NCBI GenBank assembly: GCA_011192155.1
Contig: DUEK01000012.1
Coordinates: 1 to 64,000, forward strand
DNA length: 64,000 nucleotides
Origin: Thermoflexia bacterium
GTDB lineage: Bacteria > Chloroflexota > Anaerolineae > B4-G1
Direction of reading: 5' to 3'
This document shows, piece after piece, positions 7,182-16,445 of this stretch. A program made the position numbers and the translations under genes. The notes below the pieces were generated by a model that worked only from the letters and a program-made list of their open reading frames with translations, ran no database searches and was not told the origin of the DNA. Numbering within the stretch: the stretch's first letter is position 1; every line of letters begins with the position of its first letter.

Positions 7182-10100
7182 ATGACAGAGTTTGTCCACC
7201 TCCACGCCCACAGCGAATACTCGCTCCTCGATGGCCTCAGCAGTTGCCAAGAACTGGCCGAGCGCGCCGCCGAACTGGGTATGCCGGCTCTGGCCCTCAC
7301 CGACCACGGCGTGATGTACGGCGCGGTCCAGTTCTACAAGATGTGCCGATCTGCCGGCGTCAAACCCATCATTGGGATGGAGGCTTACGTGGCCCCACGG
7401 GGCCGCCAGAACCGGGACGCCAAGCTCGACCGCAAGGCTCATCACCTGGTGCTTCTGGCCCAGAACGACGCCGGCTACCACAACCTGATGCGCTTGGCGA
7501 CTATCGCACAATTGGAAGGTTTCTACTACAAACCGCGCATTGATAAAGAGAGCCTGGCCGAGCACGCCGATGGGCTTGTCGTCCTCTCCGGTTGCGGCTC
7601 ATCAGAAGTCTCCCGCCTGCTCCGGGATGGGCGGCTCGAAGAAGCGCGCCGCGTCATCGCTTGGTACCGTGATCTCTTTCCGGGCCGCTACTATTTGGAG
7701 ATTCAGGAGCACGATATCCCTGAACTGACGCAAGTCAACCGCCAGATAATCTCCCTGGCCCGCGAGCTTGACTTGCCGTTGGCCGCCACCAACGACTCGC
7801 ACTATACGCGCCGCGAAGAAGCGCCCATCCACGATGTGCTCCTCTGCATCCAGACCGGCAAAACAGTCACTGAACCCAAGCGCATGCGGATGAATGGCGA
7901 CAGCTACTACCTCAGGAGCGGCGAGGAGATGACCGCACTCTTTTCCGAGACGCCGGAGGCGCTGACGAACACGCTGCGCATCGCCGAGATGTGCGAGGTG
8001 GAGCTGGAATTTGGCAACTACCATCTGCCCATCTTTCAGACGCCAGAGGGGTACGACGCCCAGTCCTACCTGCGACACCTGTGCGAGGAAGGGCTGCGCC
8101 GCAAATACACGACCATCGCCTCCAGAGAGCGGGAGCGGCTCGATTACGAGTTGGACATCATCCACAAGATGGGGTTCGACACCTACTTTCTCATTGTCTG
8201 GGACCTGTGCCGCTTCTCGCAGGAGCAAAACATCTGGTGGAACGTGCGTGGGTCAGGGGCCAGTTCCATCGTCGCCTACAGCCTGGGAATCACTAATCTG
8301 GAGCCGTTGCAGCACGGTCTGATTTTCGAACGCTTCCTCAACCTGGGCCGCGTGAGCATGCCGGACATTGATCTGGATTACCCCGACGACCAGCGGGCCG
8401 ACCTGATCCGCTACACGGTCGAAAAGTACGGACACGAGCAAGTGGCCCAGATCATCACCTTTGGCACGATGGGCGCCAAGGCATCCATCCGCGACGTGGG
8501 ACGAGCGCTCGACTATCCACTGTCGGAAGTGGACCGCATCGCCCGGCTGGTACCGTCCGGGCCCAAGGTCAAGCTGAAGAGCGCACTGCGGGAAGTACCC
8601 GAACTGCGAGAGGCCTACGAGAAAGAAGAGCACATCCAGCGCCTGATAGATACAGCGCGGGGCGTGGAGGGGAACATCCGTCACGCCAGCACCCATGCCG
8701 CCGGCGTCATCGTCTCTGACGCGCCGTTGGTCGAGTACGCGCCCCTGAACCGGCCCACGCGCGGCGGCGATAGCGACGAGATTGGCGTCGTCACCCAGTA
8801 CACGATGGAGGAGCTAGAGGAGCTGGGGCTGCTCAAGATCGACTTTCTGGGCCTCTCCACTCTCACCGTCATGCGGCGCGCCTGCGAGCTAATTCGTCAA
8901 CGACACAGCGTGACCCTGAACTTGAACAACATCCCCACCGACGATCCGAGCGCCTACAACCTGCTCTCACGGGGAGACGTGATGGGCGTCTTTCAGGTGG
9001 AAGGAGCCGGGATGCGGCGTATGTTGATGAAAATGCAGCCCGCCAAGTTCGACCACATCATCGCCGCTATCAGTCTTTACCGTCCCGGCCCGATGGAGTA
9101 CATTGACGATTACATTGATCGCTTGCACGGCAAAAAGCCGGTCGAGTACCACCACCCCAGCCTAAAGCCAATTTTGCAAGAGACCTATGCCATCATCGTC
9201 TATCAGGAACAAGTGATTCGCCTTTTGACAGACATCGCTGGCTACACGCCAAGCGAAGCCGACCTGATGAGACGCGCTATCGGAAAAAAGAAAAAGGCGG
9301 CCCTGCTGAAACACAGAGTATCCTTCGTCGAAGGCGCGATAAAACATAGCGGTTTGCAGCGAGAGACGGCCGAGGCGATCTTTGGCGACATCGAATACTT
9401 TGCGCGGTACGGATTCAACAAGAGTCACGCCGCCGACTATGCCGTTCTCACCTGCCAGACCGCCTACCTCAAGGCCAAGTACCCGGTCGAATATATGACT
9501 GCGTTGCTGACCGTCGAGCGGCACAACACCGAAAAAGTCGGCCTGCTCATCGCCGAGTGCCGCCGTATGGGGATCGAGGTGCTGCCCCCAGACATCAATT
9601 GCTCCGGCCTGGATTTCACCATTGAGGAAGAACAACCCAACGGCGCGACCGCGATCCGCTTTGGGATGGGCGCTGTCAAGAACGTGGGCGAAGGCCCGAT
9701 CGAGACGATCCTGGACGCCCGCCAGACAGGCGGCCCCTTCCGCGATTTGGATGACTTTTGCCGCCGGGTAGACTTGCGACAAGTCAACCGGCGGGCATTG
9801 GAAAGCCTGATCAAGGTGGGCACACTACGGCCACTCGGCGCGCGCTCTCAACTCTTGCCCATCGCAGACCGCATCGTCGGCTTGAGCGGCAGCCTGCACC
9901 GCGCGCGAGACGTGGGACAGATGAGCCTGTTTGGCGAGGCGACCGGTGTGCGTTTGGCAGCCGAAGAGTCTCTACTGCCTCCCCTCTCCCAGACGCCGCA
10001 AGTGCCGCAAAAAGAGATACTGGCGTGGGAAAAGGACCTGGTCGGCGTGTACGTCTCTGAGCACCCGCTGACGCAAGTGCAAATCAAGCTCCAAGACACC

Positions 10101-10733
10101 GTGACCGCCTACGCCGGGGCATTGGATGAGGAAACGAACGGGCAACAAGTCGTCATCGCCGGGATGGTGCAGCGGGTACGCCGTCACACGACCAAGAAAG
10201 GGAACGAGATGGCCTTCGTCACCCTGGAGGATTTGCAGGGGACCTGCGACGTTGTTGTCTTTCCAAAGGTATGGGAGCAGACCAAGCACCTGTGGCAGCC
10301 GGAACGCATCCTCGTCATGGGCGGCAAGGTGGACGCCGGACGGCGAGACGAGCCAAACCTGCTGTGCAACTGGGCCAAGCCCCCTGATGAGATAACTATC
10401 GTCGCCGAGTCAACCCGCGCGCCAGCGACCATGCCGTCACCACCCAGGCCCGCGCCTACGCCGCCTCTAGTATCCCAGCCGCGCACCATCCGCGTGACGC
10501 TGGCTCGCAGCGGAGAGCAGCCTCAGGACGTGCAGAAACTACGCCAAATTCACGGTCTGCTAGCGGAGAATCAGGGCCGTGATCGCTTTGTCATCCACCT
10601 GGTCGGCGGCGCGAACGGGGCGATCGAACTGGCGTTCCCCAACGAGACGACGCGCTACAGCACAGAACTGGAGCAAAAGCTGGCCGCCATTGTCGGGGCC
10701 AGGGCAGTGTGGGTAGAGAAGGACGTGGGATGA
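7182..10733 (+). CDS. dnaE: DNA polymerase III alpha subunit
   Basis: The catalytic subunit of the replicative polymerase. The 1183 residues are full length for DnaE. The N-terminal PHP domain keeps its metal ligands (VHLHAHSEYS at 5-14 and LTDHGVMYG near 41). The palm carries the catalytic pair in PDIDLDYPDDQR at about 394-405. Finger and thumb motifs follow (FQVEGAGMRRML, YRPGPMEYI, FNKSHAADYA), then an OB-fold at about 985-1060 (VVIAGMVQRVRRHTTKKG) and a variable tail after a Pro-rich linker. PolC organisation is excluded because no exonuclease is inserted in PHP. The gene overlaps the next start by ATGA, so the two are translationally coupled. Its promoter sits almost on the ATG, implying a leaderless mRNA. 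Confidence 0.97.
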   Translation: MTEFVHLHAHSEYSLLDGLSSCQELAERAAELGMPALALTDHGVMYGAVQFYKMCRSAGVKPIIGMEAYVAPRGRQNRDAKLDRKAHHLVLLAQNDAGYHNLMRLATIAQLEGFYYKPRIDKESLAEHADGLVVLSGCGSSEVSRLLRDGRLEEARRVIAWYRDLFPGRYYLEIQEHDIPELTQVNRQIISLARELDLPLAATNDSHYTRREEAPIHDVLLCIQTGKTVTEPKRMRMNGDSYYLRSGEEMTALFSETPEALTNTLRIAEMCEVELEFGNYHLPIFQTPEGYDAQSYLRHLCEEGLRRKYTTIASRERERLDYELDIIHKMGFDTYFLIVWDLCRFSQEQNIWWNVRGSGASSIVAYSLGITNLEPLQHGLIFERFLNLGRVSMPDIDLDYPDDQRADLIRYTVEKYGHEQVAQIITFGTMGAKASIRDVGRALDYPLSEVDRIARLVPSGPKVKLKSALREVPELREAYEKEEHIQRLIDTARGVEGNIRHASTHAAGVIVSDAPLVEYAPLNRPTRGGDSDEIGVVTQYTMEELEELGLLKIDFLGLSTLTVMRRACELIRQRHSVTLNLNNIPTDDPSAYNLLSRGDVMGVFQVEGAGMRRMLMKMQPAKFDHIIAAISLYRPGPMEYIDDYIDRLHGKKPVEYHHPSLKPILQETYAIIVYQEQVIRLLTDIAGYTPSEADLMRRAIGKKKKAALLKHRVSFVEGAIKHSGLQRETAEAIFGDIEYFARYGFNKSHAADYAVLTCQTAYLKAKYPVEYMTALLTVERHNTEKVGLLIAECRRMGIEVLPPDINCSGLDFTIEEEQPNGATAIRFGMGAVKNVGEGPIETILDARQTGGPFRDLDDFCRRVDLRQVNRRALESLIKVGTLRPLGARSQLLPIADRIVGLSGSLHRARDVGQMSLFGEATGVRLAAEESLLPPLSQTPQVPQKEILAWEKDLVGVYVSEHPLTQVQIKLQDTVTAYAGALDEETNGQQVVIAGMVQRVRRHTTKKGNEMAFVTLEDLQGTCDVVVFPKVWEQTKHLWQPERILVMGGKVDAGRRDEPNLLCNWAKPPDEITIVAESTRAPATMPSPPRPAPTPPLVSQPRTIRVTLARSGEQPQDVQKLRQIHGLLAENQGRDRFVIHLVGGANGAIELAFPNETTRYSTELEQKLAAIVGARAVWVEKDVG

Positions 10734-11197
10734 AAGGGACAGAGCGCGTACAAGGCGCCCTCGAAGCAGCTGGCCTAGAGAGCGCCATCGTAAAACTGGA
10801 AAAGAGCGCCCGCACGGCGCAGTTGGCCGCCGACGCGCTCGGCGCCGCCTTGGGCAGCATCGTCAAATCGCTGATTTTCCTGGCCGATGGGAAGCCGGTG
10901 CTGGTGTTGGTGGCGGGCGACCGGCGAGCCGATCCGGCCAAACTGAAGAGCCTGCTGCAAGCGCGACGGGTGATGATGGCCAACGCCGAGCGCGTGCGCA
11001 GTGAGACCGGCTTTAGCATCGGCGGCGTGCCTCCCGTCGGCCACCGGCAACCACTGCCGGCCTGGATCGACGAATCGCTGGGCCGTTTCGAGACGGTTTA
11101 TGCAGCGGCGGGCCATCCACGCGCCGTGTTTCCCATTTCCTTTGATGAACTAGTGCGCGTGACCAACGGACGTGTGGCCGACGTGACAGAGATCTAG
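10730..11197 (+). CDS. YbaK/EbsC-type aminoacyl-tRNA deacylase
   Basis: YbaK/ProX-family proteins hydrolyse mischarged tRNAs such as Cys- or Ala-tRNA-Pro in trans. I start at ATG 10730, which overlaps the dnaE stop as ATGA and has AAGGA upstream, giving about 155 residues. Family marks are the early hydrophobic strand, the conserved lysine region IVKSLIFLADGKPVLVLVAGDRRAD, and the glycine-rich substrate loop TGFSIGGVPPVGH. The C-terminal FPISFDELVRVTNG is typical. It is cytoplasmic and coupled to dnaE. The exact tRNA substrate cannot be told from sequence. Confidence 0.88.
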   Translation: MKGTERVQGALEAAGLESAIVKLEKSARTAQLAADALGAALGSIVKSLIFLADGKPVLVLVAGDRRADPAKLKSLLQARRVMMANAERVRSETGFSIGGVPPVGHRQPLPAWIDESLGRFETVYAAAGHPRAVFPISFDELVRVTNGRVADVTEI

Positions 11198-11231
11198 TTT
11201 AGCCTCTTGTGGGCGTGAGGAGCTACGAACA

Positions 11232-11945
11232 ATGGGTAAATTTCTACGGATCGTCGCCATCATCTCGATGGGATTGACAGCGGTTCAAACATTGCTGGGA
11301 GCGATCGGCTCTGTGTGCATCTCGTGGTTCCCAGAAAAGTACGAGAGCCTGGTCGTCGTTGCCCCCTACAAAAGCGTCTACCAGATCGCCACCGTGTTTA
11401 CCTTTGTAGCCGCTTTTATCGGGATTGCGGCTACTGTTGCCCTGGTACGAGGCAAAAGCTGGGCTTATCGCACTGCCCTGGGCGCTTTGCTCCTAGGAAT
11501 AGCGACAGCCGGGACAAAAATGTACTTTTCCAACATGCTCCGGGGCAGCACCGCGCCGACGAATATGCGCTTTTACTTGACGATATTTACACTGATCGTC
11601 TTCTTGCTGCTCAGGATACCGGGCGTTTGGGAAAAGGCGGGTCTAACTCGGTCAGGAAAAGACGGTTCCTCCTCCGCCGCCGCGGGGACAGCGATGCTCC
11701 TGGGCGGGCTGCTCTCTCTCACCATACCGATCTGGGCCGGGCCTAGCCACATTATGGACGGGTATAACCTGGTGCTGGTTCTAAAGATTCCCCTGTTGCT
11801 CGGCGGCGGCGCACTGGCGCTGATCGGGATCGGGCTGCTGACGAGGGCCGTGTTAAAAAAAACGTCCGCTCCACGCGTATATCAGATGACTGGCTGGCGA
11901 CGGCGCTCACACCGCAGCCGCCAAGTGGGTGAATTTTCCCGATAG
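11232..11945 (+). CDS. Multi-pass membrane protein, unknown function
   Basis: A 237-residue protein from ATG 11232, with GAGGAG about nine bases upstream. Hydrophobic segments occur near residues 5-28, 48-75, 83-100, 113-132, 155-176 and 181-207, suggesting about six membrane helices. No catalytic motif stands out. A glycine-rich helix (IPLLLGGGALALIGIGLL) and a basic C-terminus (GWRRRSHRSRQ) point to an inside tail. I do not recognise the family. It follows the YbaK gene by 34 bases and may be in the dnaE transcript. A MITE lies just downstream. Confidence 0.7.
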   Translation: MGKFLRIVAIISMGLTAVQTLLGAIGSVCISWFPEKYESLVVVAPYKSVYQIATVFTFVAAFIGIAATVALVRGKSWAYRTALGALLLGIATAGTKMYFSNMLRGSTAPTNMRFYLTIFTLIVFLLLRIPGVWEKAGLTRSGKDGSSSAAAGTAMLLGGLLSLTIPIWAGPSHIMDGYNLVLVLKIPLLLGGGALALIGIGLLTRAVLKKTSAPRVYQMTGWRRRSHRSRQVGEFSR

Positions 11946-11976
11946 CGCCAAAAACTCCCGGTGTTCTTCATACAGC

Positions 11977-12252
11977 GTAACTGCTCAGGCATAACCGGGA
12001 ACACAGAGAGGCACAGAGGATGCACAGAGTTTCACGGAGGAGAAAGACGCAAGTTTGCTTGTCGTGCCAGTTTTCAGCACAGAATACAGCATTTGCTCGC
12101 CTTTGGGCGGACGCTCGCCTCTGGGCGGACGCTCGCCTCTGGGCGGACGTAAGCACAATATCTCCCTATCCTCTCTGTGATTCTTTGTCGGATGCTGTTT
12201 ATCCGCTTTCTCTGTGTGACTCTGTGTGATGGCTACCTGGTTGAGCAGTTAC
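11977..12252 (+). mobile_element. MITE-like element, family A, copy 2
   Basis: GTAACTGCTCA at the left end is matched by TGAGCAGTTAC at the right end. A perfect 8-bp direct repeat, CATACAGC, flanks it (11969-11976 and 12253-12260). It contains ACACAGAG-type repeats and three 18-bp units (GCTCGCCTCTGGGCGGAC) at 12095-12148. With the pfkA upstream region it fills the 387-base gap before pfkA. The ORF track's pfkA start at 12177 lies inside it and should be ignored. Confidence 0.92.
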
Positions 12253-12332
12253 CATACAGCAAGAAACAGGCATTGATAAGGTTTTGGACTTTTTCCAAAA
12301 GCTGTTTCTTAGCAGATAGACGAGGAAAGCAA

Positions 12333-13304
12333 ATGAAACGCATTGGTGTATTGACAAGCGGCGGAGATAACCCCGGCCTCAACCCCTGCATCCGCGCGGT
12401 GGTGCGTATGGGACTTCACCTGGGGCTGGAAGTGATGGGTATCCATCGCGGATACGCCGGCCTGATAGACGGCGAAATAGACGAGATGGACGCTCGCTCA
12501 GTGGGCGGCATCATCGGACGCGGGGGAACAATTCTGGGCACCGCCCGCTGTCCCGAGTTCTACGATCTTCAAGGCCGAAAAGAAGCATTGCGCACACTTA
12601 ACCGGTTCGGGATAGAGGGCCTGGTAGCCATCGGCGGCAACGGTTCCTTGAGCGGCGCGCTGGAGCTGCACCGTATGGGTTTTCCAACCATAGGCATCCC
12701 CAGCACCATTGATAACGACGTCAACGGTACCAACATCTCTATCGGCGTGGACACGGCGCTGAACACCATTCTGGACGCTATTGACAAGATCAAAGACACG
12801 GCCAGTTCCCACAACCGCGCCTTTCTCATTGAGACGATGGGGCGCGACTCTGGCTACCTGGCGTTGGTGAGCGGCATCACCGGTGGGGCAGAACTAGTAT
12901 TAATTCCAGAGGAAAAGACGGTGATTGATGATGTCTGCCAAACGATTGAGGATGCCTACATTCGAGGTAAAACGCACTGTATCATCATCGTCGCCGAGGG
13001 ATGGGGACCGGGGACGCAAGAATTGGCGAACCAATTGCAGGAGCGGCAGAATGAGCTTGGTTTTTCGGTGCGCGTCACGCAACTGGGCCACGTCCAGCGG
13101 GGCGGTTCTCCCAGCGCTTTCGACCGCTTGCTGGCTACCCGGCTGGGAGCTGCCGCAGCGCGCGAACTGATCGCCGGGAATGAGGGGCATATGGTCGGAT
13201 GGGTCCAGAACGACGTCAGGCTCACTCCGTTGGCAGAGGCGATTGCCTTTGACAAACAAATTGACCGAGATCTGTGCGAGTTGGCAAGGGTGATGGAGAA
13301 ATAG
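12333..13304 (+). CDS. pfkA: 6-phosphofructokinase
   Basis: Phosphorylates fructose 6-phosphate in glycolysis. I start at ATG 12333 with GAGGAAA upstream; the ORF start at 12177 is within the MITE. The result is 323 residues, typical of the short bacterial enzyme. Motifs are TSGGDNPG (9-16), the catalytic PSTIDNDV, IETMGRDSGYLAL, and LGHVQRGGSPSAFDR. Residue 104 is Gly in GGNGS, which points to ATP rather than pyrophosphate as donor, but residue 103 is Asn where E. coli PfkA has the metal-contacting Asp. A strong terminator follows, so this is probably a one-gene transcript. Confidence 0.93.
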   Translation: MKRIGVLTSGGDNPGLNPCIRAVVRMGLHLGLEVMGIHRGYAGLIDGEIDEMDARSVGGIIGRGGTILGTARCPEFYDLQGRKEALRTLNRFGIEGLVAIGGNGSLSGALELHRMGFPTIGIPSTIDNDVNGTNISIGVDTALNTILDAIDKIKDTASSHNRAFLIETMGRDSGYLALVSGITGGAELVLIPEEKTVIDDVCQTIEDAYIRGKTHCIIIVAEGWGPGTQELANQLQERQNELGFSVRVTQLGHVQRGGSPSAFDRLLATRLGAAAARELIAGNEGHMVGWVQNDVRLTPLAEAIAFDKQIDRDLCELARVMEK

Positions 13305-13310
13305 GGAGTA

Positions 13311-13340
13311 GAGAGCAAGTCTCTCACTTGCTCTCTTTTT
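13311..13340 (+). terminator. Intrinsic terminator after pfkA
   Basis: GAGAGCAAGT pairs with ACTTGCTCTC around a five-base loop and is followed by TTTTT. It starts six bases after the pfkA stop. The gene beyond is convergent. Confidence 0.9.
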
Positions 13341-13388
13341 CACTGTAGCGGGTTCCGTCTTTTTGAACCCCGGCTTATTGAAACAATC

Positions 13389-14711
13389 TCACTGCACCAG
13401 CCCCAGCCATCCAGCAATCACCCCTCCTGCTCCCACCATATTCAGCGCGATGGGCAGCAGCAGAACGCCCATACAGTTCATCCGGCGCGAACCCCAGAGG
13501 ACGGGGACGAGGCCGATGCCGGTGGCGACCGCACAGATGAGTAGGCCGCCCCAGCCTGTCATCCCGACGACGATGACGAGCAGCACCGCCAGCGTGCCCA
13601 GGCTGATCCAGCGGTAGCTCACTTTGCCCACCAGTTTGATCATCACGCGCGTCATCAGCAGGAGCAGGAAAAACGAGAGCACGCCGGTGAGCACCACCGC
13701 CGCCGTCGCCGTGTAGTAAGACTGCGGCGTGTAGGATGACCACAGACTGCTCAACATCCACGCCATACCGCCCCGCGTCAGGTGCAGCCCCGGCACAAAG
13801 AAGAACAGGAATCCGCCCACGTAATAGACTACCTTGGAGGCCCCTTGCGAGATGATGAACAGCCGGTCGTCCCGCTGGGCGGTGGCGTGCCCGGCGATAA
13901 ATCCGCCCAAGCCCCCGGTCACGACCGGGAAGAAGGCGGCGAATAATCCCCCCAGCGCGCCCGCGAACGTCCCGCGCAGGAACAATCCCAGCGTGCTATC
14001 CACCGTCTCGGCGATGTGCTGCTCTGGCAGCTCGACCCGCGAGAGAATGTTTTGCAGAATCCAGGGCACGGCAAAAAGCCCGACAAAGGCCGGGAGCAGG
14101 TTTTGATAAGCGACCGTCACCGGCACCAGGCTGCGGTAGAGCAGGATGAATCCCAAGAGGCCGGAGAGCGTGAAGGTGACCAAGCCCGCCGTGAGCGATT
14201 TCCAGCCGTCCCACCAGCGGGCCAGGCCCGCCGGAGCGCGGTCGGAGCCCTTGGGCCACTCGGAGATGAGCATAAAGGCGATCACGGTCCACAGGATCCA
14301 GTGCAGATGGGGTTGCAGGATGGCTCGCAGTGCCGGGAAGAGGATCGAGGCGACGGGCGTCAGCAACGCCAGCACCGCGATCCCGCCCAGTCCGCCGATG
14401 CCGGTCAGCGCCACCGCCTCGTACCCGCGCCGCTGGAGCAGATACTTTTGCCCGGGCAGGACGACAAATATGGTCGAATCATCGGGGGCGGAGAGAAAGA
14501 TGCTGGGGATGGTGTTCAGGATGGAGTAGCTGGTGATCAGGCCCAGGAAGAACATTGCCAGCATTTCGGGCGGCATAAATTTGCCCAGCGTGGCCGAAGC
14601 CAGGATGATGAACCCGGCCACGTTATAGATGTGCAGCGCCGGCACCAGCGCCAGCACCGAGGCGACCAGCGCGCCGCAGACAGCGTAGAGCAAGGGTACG
14701 ACTACAGTCAT
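13389..14711 (-). CDS. TctA-like (COG1784-type) membrane permease
   Basis: I start at ATG 14711, which overlaps the stop of the upstream amidohydrolase (ATGA); the ORF start at 14762 lies inside that gene. The protein has 440 residues with roughly ten or more hydrophobic segments, among them VPLLYAVCGALVASVLALVPALH and FIILASATLGKF. The repeated glycine-rich loops (GGLGGIAVLALLTP, GTFAGALGGLFAAFFP, VTGGLGGFIAGHATAQ) resemble the TctA family of tripartite tricarboxylate carriers, especially the stand-alone COG1784 branch. No TctB or TctC partner is nearby, so the substrate is unknown. Coupling to the amidohydrolase suggests a shared pathway, which is inference. Confidence 0.7.
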   Translation of the reverse strand: MTVVVPLLYAVCGALVASVLALVPALHIYNVAGFIILASATLGKFMPPEMLAMFFLGLITSYSILNTIPSIFLSAPDDSTIFVVLPGQKYLLQRRGYEAVALTGIGGLGGIAVLALLTPVASILFPALRAILQPHLHWILWTVIAFMLISEWPKGSDRAPAGLARWWDGWKSLTAGLVTFTLSGLLGFILLYRSLVPVTVAYQNLLPAFVGLFAVPWILQNILSRVELPEQHIAETVDSTLGLFLRGTFAGALGGLFAAFFPVVTGGLGGFIAGHATAQRDDRLFIISQGASKVVYYVGGFLFFFVPGLHLTRGGMAWMLSSLWSSYTPQSYYTATAAVVLTGVLSFFLLLLMTRVMIKLVGKVSYRWISLGTLAVLLVIVVGMTGWGGLLICAVATGIGLVPVLWGSRRMNCMGVLLLPIALNMVGAGGVIAGWLGLVQ

Positions 14712-16393
14712 ATAAGTGTGTGCTCCACTTTTTCTTGGGGGTGATGTTGTTCTCGCTGCCACACCACGTCACCACCCACAATAGTCATATCTACCTGGAT
14801 GTCCTTGATCTCCTCGTCAGGCACGGAAAAGTAGTCGCGATCCAGCACGATGATGTCAGCCAGCTTGCCTACCTCGATTGTGCCCTTGAGGTGCTCCTCG
14901 CGGGTGAGCCACGTGCCGGATACGGTGTATGCTCGCAGAGCTTCCTCGCGGCTGATCGCTTCTTGAGGCGCGATATGTTGGCCCAGCTTGTTCTTGCGTG
15001 TCACCAGGGCGTATAGGGCGATGAAGGGGTTGGCCGATACCGTGCTGGTCACGTCGGAGCTGGCGGTCACCACGATGCCCCGATCCAGGTACGTGCGCGC
15101 GGGCTTGTAGTTCTGCGCTCGTCGTTCGCCAACGTCGCGGAAGAGCAGGTCGCCTTCCCAGTAGATAAAGGTGGGCTGGAGTACTGCGGCGATGTTGTAC
15201 TCGGCCATCTGGTCGAGCGCGCTGGCGGTGGGAAAGTAGCCGTGGACGATGTTGTGGCGCGCATCGGGACTGGGCATCTCGCGGGCGACCTGAGCAAAGG
15301 CGCCCACTGCCATATCCTGGGCGTGGTCGCCGCAGCAGTGAATGCCCACGTCCCAGCCCAGTTCTTGAGCAGTGCGGAGGTGGCGGTACAGTGCGTCCAA
15401 CTCGATGCGGTTGAAAGCGACCAACTTGGCATCGCCTTCGTAAGGCTCGTACATATAGGCCGTGTGCGAGGTGGTGCCGCCGTCAATCGCCATCTTGAGC
15501 CCGCCGATGCGCAGCCACTCGTCGCCGAGGCCGCTGTAGATGCCCGGCTCCCTGGCGCGGTGGCCTAGCACGTCCTCGCTCTCGTCGTCGTGGAAGCCGT
15601 GCCAACTGGGCATCAGGTTGACCCGCAGCGATAGCTCGTTATCCTGGTAAAGAGATTGAAAGGCACGCATCTCCAGTGGACGCAGACCCGGCTCGACGAT
15701 GCTGGTGATGCCAAAACGGTGCATTTCGCGACACGCCAGCCGCAACGATTGCTTCATCTGCTCCAGCGTCGGTTTGGGGATGAGGCGGCGTACCAGGGTC
15801 TTGGCGCTGGCTCGCAGGAGGCCGTTCGGCTCGCCTTTGGCGTCGCGCTCAATCTTGCCGCCCTTGGGGTCTGGCGTGTGACGATCAATGCCGGCTGCGC
15901 GGAGCGCGCGGCTGTTGACCACGTCAATGTTGAAAAAGCGCATCAGAACCACCGGGTGGTCCGACGTGGCCGGATCGAGGTCGTGACGGGTCGGCAGCCG
16001 GCCGTTCCAGTTCCCCTCGTTCCATCCCTGGCCGACGATCCACTCGCCGGGCGGGGTGTCTCGAGCCTGCTGGCGCACCAGCTCCATCATCTCCTCTGGA
16101 GACCGGCACTCGTCCAGGCGGATCGTGGATAGTTTGGCCCCCACTTCCAGCAGGTGGTTGTGGCTATCGAATATGCCGGGGATGGCGGGCCGTCCGCCGA
16201 GGTCAATGTTTCTGGTATGGTCGCCGGCCAGGGTTTTGATCTCGGCATTGCCGCCAACGGCCACGATGCGGCCGTCCTTGATCGCCACGGCCTGGGCGGT
16301 GGCCCCTGCGGCATCCAGGGTAAAGATTTGGCCGTTGAACAGGATTGTGTCTGGAGATAGGTTTTGGATTTTCAACTTGCCCCCCGTCGGCAT
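14708..16393 (-). CDS. YtcJ-like metal-dependent amidohydrolase
   Basis: A member of the amidohydrolase superfamily (YtcJ/AepA group), which hydrolyses amide or related bonds with a metal in a TIM barrel. I prefer the start at ATG 16393 (561 residues). The ORF start at 16465 would overlap the upstream gene and add a tail encoded by short tandem repeats. Marks are the small N-terminal beta domain (DTILFNGQIFTLD), the metal-binding DSHNHLLEVG, the later metal region VGIHCCGDHAQD, NIVHGYFPTASALDQM, and the Asp-bearing VTASSDVTSTVSANPF. The C-terminal GTIEVGKLADIIVLDRDYF is a classic composite-domain end. The substrate is unknown. It is coupled to the permease gene downstream. Confidence 0.85.
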   Translation of the reverse strand: MPTGGKLKIQNLSPDTILFNGQIFTLDAAGATAQAVAIKDGRIVAVGGNAEIKTLAGDHTRNIDLGGRPAIPGIFDSHNHLLEVGAKLSTIRLDECRSPEEMMELVRQQARDTPPGEWIVGQGWNEGNWNGRLPTRHDLDPATSDHPVVLMRFFNIDVVNSRALRAAGIDRHTPDPKGGKIERDAKGEPNGLLRASAKTLVRRLIPKPTLEQMKQSLRLACREMHRFGITSIVEPGLRPLEMRAFQSLYQDNELSLRVNLMPSWHGFHDDESEDVLGHRAREPGIYSGLGDEWLRIGGLKMAIDGGTTSHTAYMYEPYEGDAKLVAFNRIELDALYRHLRTAQELGWDVGIHCCGDHAQDMAVGAFAQVAREMPSPDARHNIVHGYFPTASALDQMAEYNIAAVLQPTFIYWEGDLLFRDVGERRAQNYKPARTYLDRGIVVTASSDVTSTVSANPFIALYALVTRKNKLGQHIAPQEAISREEALRAYTVSGTWLTREEHLKGTIEVGKLADIIVLDRDYFSVPDEEIKDIQVDMTIVGGDVVWQREQHHPQEKVEHTLI

Positions 16394-16405
16394 TACTGGC
16401 GTCAA

Positions 16406-16436
16406 TTTGCCCACTTGCAAACTTGCGACTTGCAGG
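16406..16436. repeat. ACTTGCA-type short tandem repeat
   Basis: GCCCACTTGCAAACTTGCGACTTGCAGGC is a degenerate 7- to 8-bp repeat of ACTTGC. It lies between the OB-fold lipoprotein gene and the preferred amidohydrolase start. Similar arrays occur at 27334 and 51342. Confidence 0.65.
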
Positions 16437-16445
16437 CTCTCTTGC

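Noticed and set aside
12095-12148. CRISPR-like direct repeats
   Set aside because: The 18-bp units are adjacent with no spacers and belong to a MITE.
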